This document shows positions 7,021 through 9,607 of a stretch of 9,607 nt of DNA, one piece after another; position 1 is the first letter of the stretch, and every line of letters begins with the position of its first letter. A model generated the notes under the pieces. That model was not told the DNA's origin and made no database searches. It saw only the letters and a list, made by a program, of their open reading frames with translations. Location of the stretch: contig VERM01000041.1 of assembly GCA_018882645.1 (NCBI GenBank), positions 1-9,607 on the forward strand, in the 5' to 3' direction. The translations under genes and the position numbers were made by a program. This DNA comes from Ferruginibacter sp. GTDB taxonomy: Bacteria > Bacteroidota > Bacteroidia > Chitinophagales > Chitinophagaceae.

Positions 7021-7983
7021 TCAGTATTTTCTGTCTGTGGTGTATCGAACCAAATCTTCTAAAGCGGTTCTGGCAGGTACATTTTCGAATGACTTCAAGA
7101 TTCTCATTGCTTCGTCCCTATATGTGTTCATCTGTTCTTCAGCATATCTAATTCCACCGGATTCGATTACCTGAGATATGACAAATTTAATACTGTCAGG
7201 ATTTTTGTTTTTATTTTTTAGGAGGTAAATTAACTTTTTTCTCAGGTTATTTTCAACATGATTGAGTGTGTAAATCAGCGGCAGGGTGAGTTTTTTTTCC
7301 TTGATGTCATTCCCGGTTGGCTTTCCAATATCCGCATTTCCATAATCAAATAAATCATCTTTGATTTGGAATGCGATGCCAACCTTTTCTCCAAATGACT
7401 TCATTTTATCTGCAATGATTTTGTCATTACTGGTACTGAATGCGCCGGCTGCACAGGCAGAGGATAATAATGATGCAGTTTTATTCTTAATGATTTCAAA
7501 ATATACAGATTCGTCGAGATTAAGTTTTCTTGATTTTTCAATTTGAAGCAGTTCTCCTTCACTCATTTGCCTGACTGCATCTGATAAGATGTGTAACTGT
7601 TCGAAATCATTGTGGCTGGTAGAAAGCAAGAGCCCTTTTGACAAAAGATAATCTCCAACCAATACGGCAATTTTATTTTTCCAAATGGCATTGATTGAAA
7701 AAAAACCTCTTCTTTCCATGGATTCGTCCACCACATCGTCATGAACCAGAGTGGCCGTATGTAAAAGCTCAACCAGTCCTGCAGCTCGGTAAGTGCTTTC
7801 ATTTACTTCGCCATGAAGTTTGGCTGAAAGAAACACAAACATAGGTCTGATCTGTTTACCTTTTCGTTTTATGATGTATTTCATAATACGATCAAGTAAG
7901 GGGGTGTCCGTACTTACAGCATCTGCAAATTTTTTTTCGAAAATTCGGAGTTCGGTTCCTATAACATCCTTTATAAATTTCAT
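7021..7983 (-). CDS. Long-chain polyprenyl diphosphate synthase (IspB-like)
   Basis: Complete, 320 residues, ATG at 7983, the usual length for trans-isoprenyl diphosphate synthases. These cytosolic enzymes add isopentenyl diphosphate to an allylic primer; in Bacteroidota the long-chain product is expected to supply the menaquinone side chain. Visible motifs are GKQIRP (42-47, IPP binding), the first aspartate-rich motif HDDVVDESMERR (D82, D83, D86, R91, R92), KTASLL (168-173), and the second aspartate-rich motif FQIKDDLFDY (D209, D210, D213) followed by GKPTGNDIKEKK. The residues before the first motif (HTATLVHDD, alanine at -5) match long-chain synthases such as E. coli IspB and not short-chain FPP/GGPP synthases with bulky aromatics there. 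The exact chain length cannot be read from the sequence. It is the first gene of a two-gene unit with recJ, one base apart. Confidence 0.93.
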   Translation of the reverse strand: MKFIKDVIGTELRIFEKKFADAVSTDTPLLDRIMKYIIKRKGKQIRPMFVFLSAKLHGEVNESTYRAAGLVELLHTATLVHDDVVDESMERRGFFSINAIWKNKIAVLVGDYLLSKGLLLSTSHNDFEQLHILSDAVRQMSEGELLQIEKSRKLNLDESVYFEIIKNKTASLLSSACAAGAFSTSNDKIIADKMKSFGEKVGIAFQIKDDLFDYGNADIGKPTGNDIKEKKLTLPLIYTLNHVENNLRKKLIYLLKNKNKNPDSIKFVISQVIESGGIRYAEEQMNTYRDEAMRILKSFENVPARTALEDLVRYTTDRKY

Positions 7984-8062
7984 TTACTGACAGCAATTTA
8001 ATGTACCCTCAACTGCTTGTCAAATTAAATTCATCAATTTGTATAGTTTTATACTCCTCGAC

Positions 8063-8074
8063 ATGTTATAACAT
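8063..8074. promoter_or_regulatory. 12-bp perfect palindrome, candidate operator
   Basis: ATGTTATAACAT is self-complementary and sits about 80 bp before the synthase ATG and about 160 bp before the OmpA-like ATG. It resembles a dimeric transcription factor site, but I cannot match it to a known regulator. In AT-rich DNA a chance occurrence is possible. Confidence 0.25.
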
Positions 8075-8127
8075 TTATTTAACAGATATAAAAAAATAAA
8101 ATCAAATTATTATATGAGTTCAAAACG

Positions 8128-8145
8128 GTTTTTTTTAAAAAAAAC
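8128..8145. other. T8A8 palindromic tract
   Basis: G, eight T, eight A, C form an 18-bp perfect palindrome, followed five bases later by another eight-T run (8150-8157). Such tracts alter DNA curvature and can act like UP elements; the second T run lies about 20 bp before the -7 box of the OmpA-like gene. Chance in AT-rich intergenic DNA is the alternative. Confidence 0.5.
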
Positions 8146-8177
8146 ATCATTTTTTTTCTTATATGCGATTAAATAGA

Positions 8178-8185
8178 TAAATTTG
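8178..8185 (+). promoter_or_regulatory. Bacteroidota -7 promoter box for the OmpA-like gene
   Basis: TAAATTTG matches the Bacteroidota primary sigma -7 consensus TAnnTTTG exactly. The -33 region lies in the T run ending near 8157, with no clear TTTG. Transcription would start near 8190 and leave a leader of roughly 40 bases before the ATG at 8233. Confidence 0.55.
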
Positions 8186-8202
8186 CCAATCACTAACTTG
8201 TA

Positions 8203-8216
8203 AATTTTCGAAAATT
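8203..8216. promoter_or_regulatory. 14-bp perfect palindrome in the predicted OmpA-like leader
   Basis: AATTTTCGAAAATT is fully self-complementary and lies just downstream of the predicted start site and 16 bases before the ATG. As DNA it could be an operator; as RNA it could fold only a weak A/U stem with a TCGA loop. Confidence 0.3.
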
Positions 8217-8232
8217 ATCAATCATTAAAGTT

Positions 8233-9607
8233 ATGCAAAGCAAAAAGTACTGTCTAATGTTTGCATTGTTCATGCTAGTCGCAGGTGGAACATATGCTCA
8301 AATTACTACTACCAGCGGCTACGATGTATATGATTCATCGTTGATCAGTCGAAAAAATCTGCCACAGCAGACTGAATTTTGGAACAACACTTACAATTTC
8401 CCTGCTAAACCCCGTAACCAGTGGGAAGTGGGCGTTTCAGGTGGTATGTTTAGTCTATCCAGTGATGTACCTGCTGTGTTACCTACATTTGGATTCTCTG
8501 CTCACGTGAGAAAATCTTTAGGCTATATTTTTTCGGTAAGATTACAGTATTTGAACGGTACTGCTAAAGGGCTGAACTGGAATGCATCTCGCAATTTTGG
8601 AAACAACTCATCTTTAAACAATATCTACAGTGCTCCGATTAATACGGCCGGAACTGCTACATCAATTGCCGGAAGAGCACCTGAGGTGGTTTATTACAAC
8701 TATAAAAACAGATCACAGGATTTAAGTTTACAAGGTATAGTGACTCTGAATAATATTCGTTTCCACAAAAACAAAACTTCATTTGTATTTTATGGCGGTG
8801 CTGGTGTCGGTTTTACTGCTTATGAAACAAAAATCAATGCTAGAAATGAATCAACCGGAGATAACTACAGTACTTTATATACTGACTTGTTCAACAATAC
8901 AGATTATCTATATAAAAACAGAAATGACATTCGTAAATCTCTCAGAGACAATATGGATGATACATATGAGACGGCTGCTCAACAGAATGGCGTTAATGGT
9001 CAACGCAGACTTAAAATAGGTAATCAAACTGTTCGTTTCTCAACTACTGTTTTGGCTGGTGTGGCTATCAAATTGAGCAACAGAATTAATCTTGCTATTG
9101 AAGACCGTCACACTTTTGTGAAAGACGATTTATTGGATGGTCAACAATGGCAAGAGCATCCATTAGGCGATGCCGTACTTACAAGTAACTGGGATTCTTA
9201 TAACTACCTTTCTCTTGGTTTAAATTTCAATCTTGGAACAAAATCAGTTGAACCTCTTTGGTGGTTGAACCCTTTAGATTATGCTTACGGAGAATTGAAT
9301 ACTCCCAGACATACGAAATTTCCAAAACAATCATTTGATGATTCAGACGGAGATGGTGTAATTGATCAATTGGATCGTGAGCCTAATACTCCTGCCGGCG
9401 CAGCTGTTGATACTCATGGTGTTGCCAGAGATACAGATGGTGACGGTATACCAGATTACAAAGACAAACAATTGGTTACTCCATCTGAGTGTCAGCCAGT
9501 CGATGCTGATGGTGTGGGTAAATGCCCTGAGCCTGAATGCTGCAAAAGAAGAGGCGGTGGCGGATCTAATGATGACGACTATGTGCCATCAGGCAATTGT
9601 CCCACTG
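8233..9607 (+). CDS. OmpA-family outer-membrane protein with TSP3 linker, 3'-truncated
   Basis: The frame is open from ATG at 8233 to the window end (458 codons), with no stop reached. A signal peptide ends in TYAQ (cleavage near residue 22). Residues about 60-345 alternate aromatic, glycine and polar residues as in an outer-membrane beta barrel (YIFSVRLQYL, FVFYGGAGVGF) and close with YNYLSLGLNFNLG. After WWLNPLDYAYGELNTPRH come two thrombospondin type 3-like calcium-binding repeats, DSDGDGVIDQLD (about 370) and DTDGDGIPDYKD (about 400), then a cysteine-rich stretch and a glycine/aspartate-rich linker. This architecture is familiar from Chitinophagaceae OmpA-like proteins, where a periplasmic peptidoglycan-binding OmpA domain follows; that part lies beyond the window. 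The likely role is linking outer membrane to cell wall. Frequent GGT, ACT, GCT and CGT codons suggest strong expression. No Shine-Dalgarno is seen. Confidence 0.85.
   Translation, partial: MQSKKYCLMFALFMLVAGGTYAQITTTSGYDVYDSSLISRKNLPQQTEFWNNTYNFPAKPRNQWEVGVSGGMFSLSSDVPAVLPTFGFSAHVRKSLGYIFSVRLQYLNGTAKGLNWNASRNFGNNSSLNNIYSAPINTAGTATSIAGRAPEVVYYNYKNRSQDLSLQGIVTLNNIRFHKNKTSFVFYGGAGVGFTAYETKINARNESTGDNYSTLYTDLFNNTDYLYKNRNDIRKSLRDNMDDTYETAAQQNGVNGQRRLKIGNQTVRFSTTVLAGVAIKLSNRINLAIEDRHTFVKDDLLDGQQWQEHPLGDAVLTSNWDSYNYLSLGLNFNLGTKSVEPLWWLNPLDYAYGELNTPRHTKFPKQSFDDSDGDGVIDQLDREPNTPAGAAVDTHGVARDTDGDGIPDYKDKQLVTPSECQPVDADGVGKCPEPECCKRRGGGGSNDDDYVPSGNCPT

Larger units (their letters stand above)
7984..8232. 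promoter_or_regulatory. AT-rich divergent intergenic region
   Basis: This 249-bp gap separates the synthase/recJ unit (leftward) from the OmpA-like gene (rightward) and should hold promoters for both. I see no ORF. It contains an imperfect leftward -7 box (CAAATTAA on the + strand at 8021-8028, one mismatch to the complement of TAnnTTTG, with no matching -33), a short hairpin (GTATA/TATAC, 8041-8054), two perfect palindromes (8063-8074 and 8203-8216), a T8A8 tract, and a perfect rightward -7 box (8178-8185). Confidence 0.7.

Noticed and set aside
8783..9019. A 78-codon plus-strand ORF inside the OmpA-like region
   Set aside because: It is out of frame with the long open frame from 8233 to the window end, which has a signal peptide, barrel-like strands and TSP3 repeats; the short frame has no recognisable features.
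1..9607. Mobile element, CRISPR array, defence cassette or tRNA/rRNA
   Set aside because: No transposase, integrase, terminal inverted repeats with target duplications, regularly spaced direct repeats or RNA gene signatures were seen; all long frames are explained by the genes listed.

Overview
The window reads as ordinary chromosome of a member of the Bacteroidota, most likely a Chitinophagales/Chitinophagaceae-type bacterium. The clues are a type IX secretion (T9SS) sorting domain on a large secreted protein, a DUF5689-type surface protein, an OmpA-family protein with the Bacteroidota-style thrombospondin type 3 linker, AT-rich DNA, no clear Shine-Dalgarno sequences, and a perfect match to the Bacteroidota -7 promoter box (TAnnTTTG) before the OmpA-like gene. 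I see no rRNA, tRNA, CRISPR array, insertion sequence, phage gene or toxin/defence cassette.

Layout. Positions 1-1236 (+) hold the 3' part of a DUF5689-type surface protein gene cut by the window edge. 61 bp later, 1298-3343 (+) encodes a 681-residue secreted multidomain protein with a signal peptide, a jelly-roll-like N-terminus, two tandem 65-residue Ig-like repeats, a fibronectin-III-like module and a T9SS tail; a strong hairpin terminator follows. 3461-5284 (+) is htpG (bacterial Hsp90). htpG converges on a two-gene minus-strand unit: a long-chain polyprenyl diphosphate synthase (7983 to 7021), then recJ (7019 to 5316), which uses a TTG start one base after the synthase stop codon. One bidirectional hairpin sits between htpG and recJ and touches the recJ stop codon. 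A 249-bp AT-rich intergenic region then separates the synthase from a divergent OmpA-family outer-membrane protein gene (8233 to beyond 9607, +), whose 3' end is missing.

Functionally the window mixes cell-surface genes (DUF5689 protein, T9SS cargo, OmpA-family barrel) with housekeeping genes (protein folding, menaquinone side-chain synthesis, recombination and repair). The first two genes probably form a surface/secreted unit. The synthase and recJ are an operon by spacing rather than by shared pathway.

I found no convincing previously undescribed system. The points most worth a second look are small: the recJ start, the palindromes and T8A8 tract in the divergent intergenic region, the inverted repeat before htpG, the internal duplications in the two surface proteins, and the cysteine-rich linker of the OmpA-like protein.
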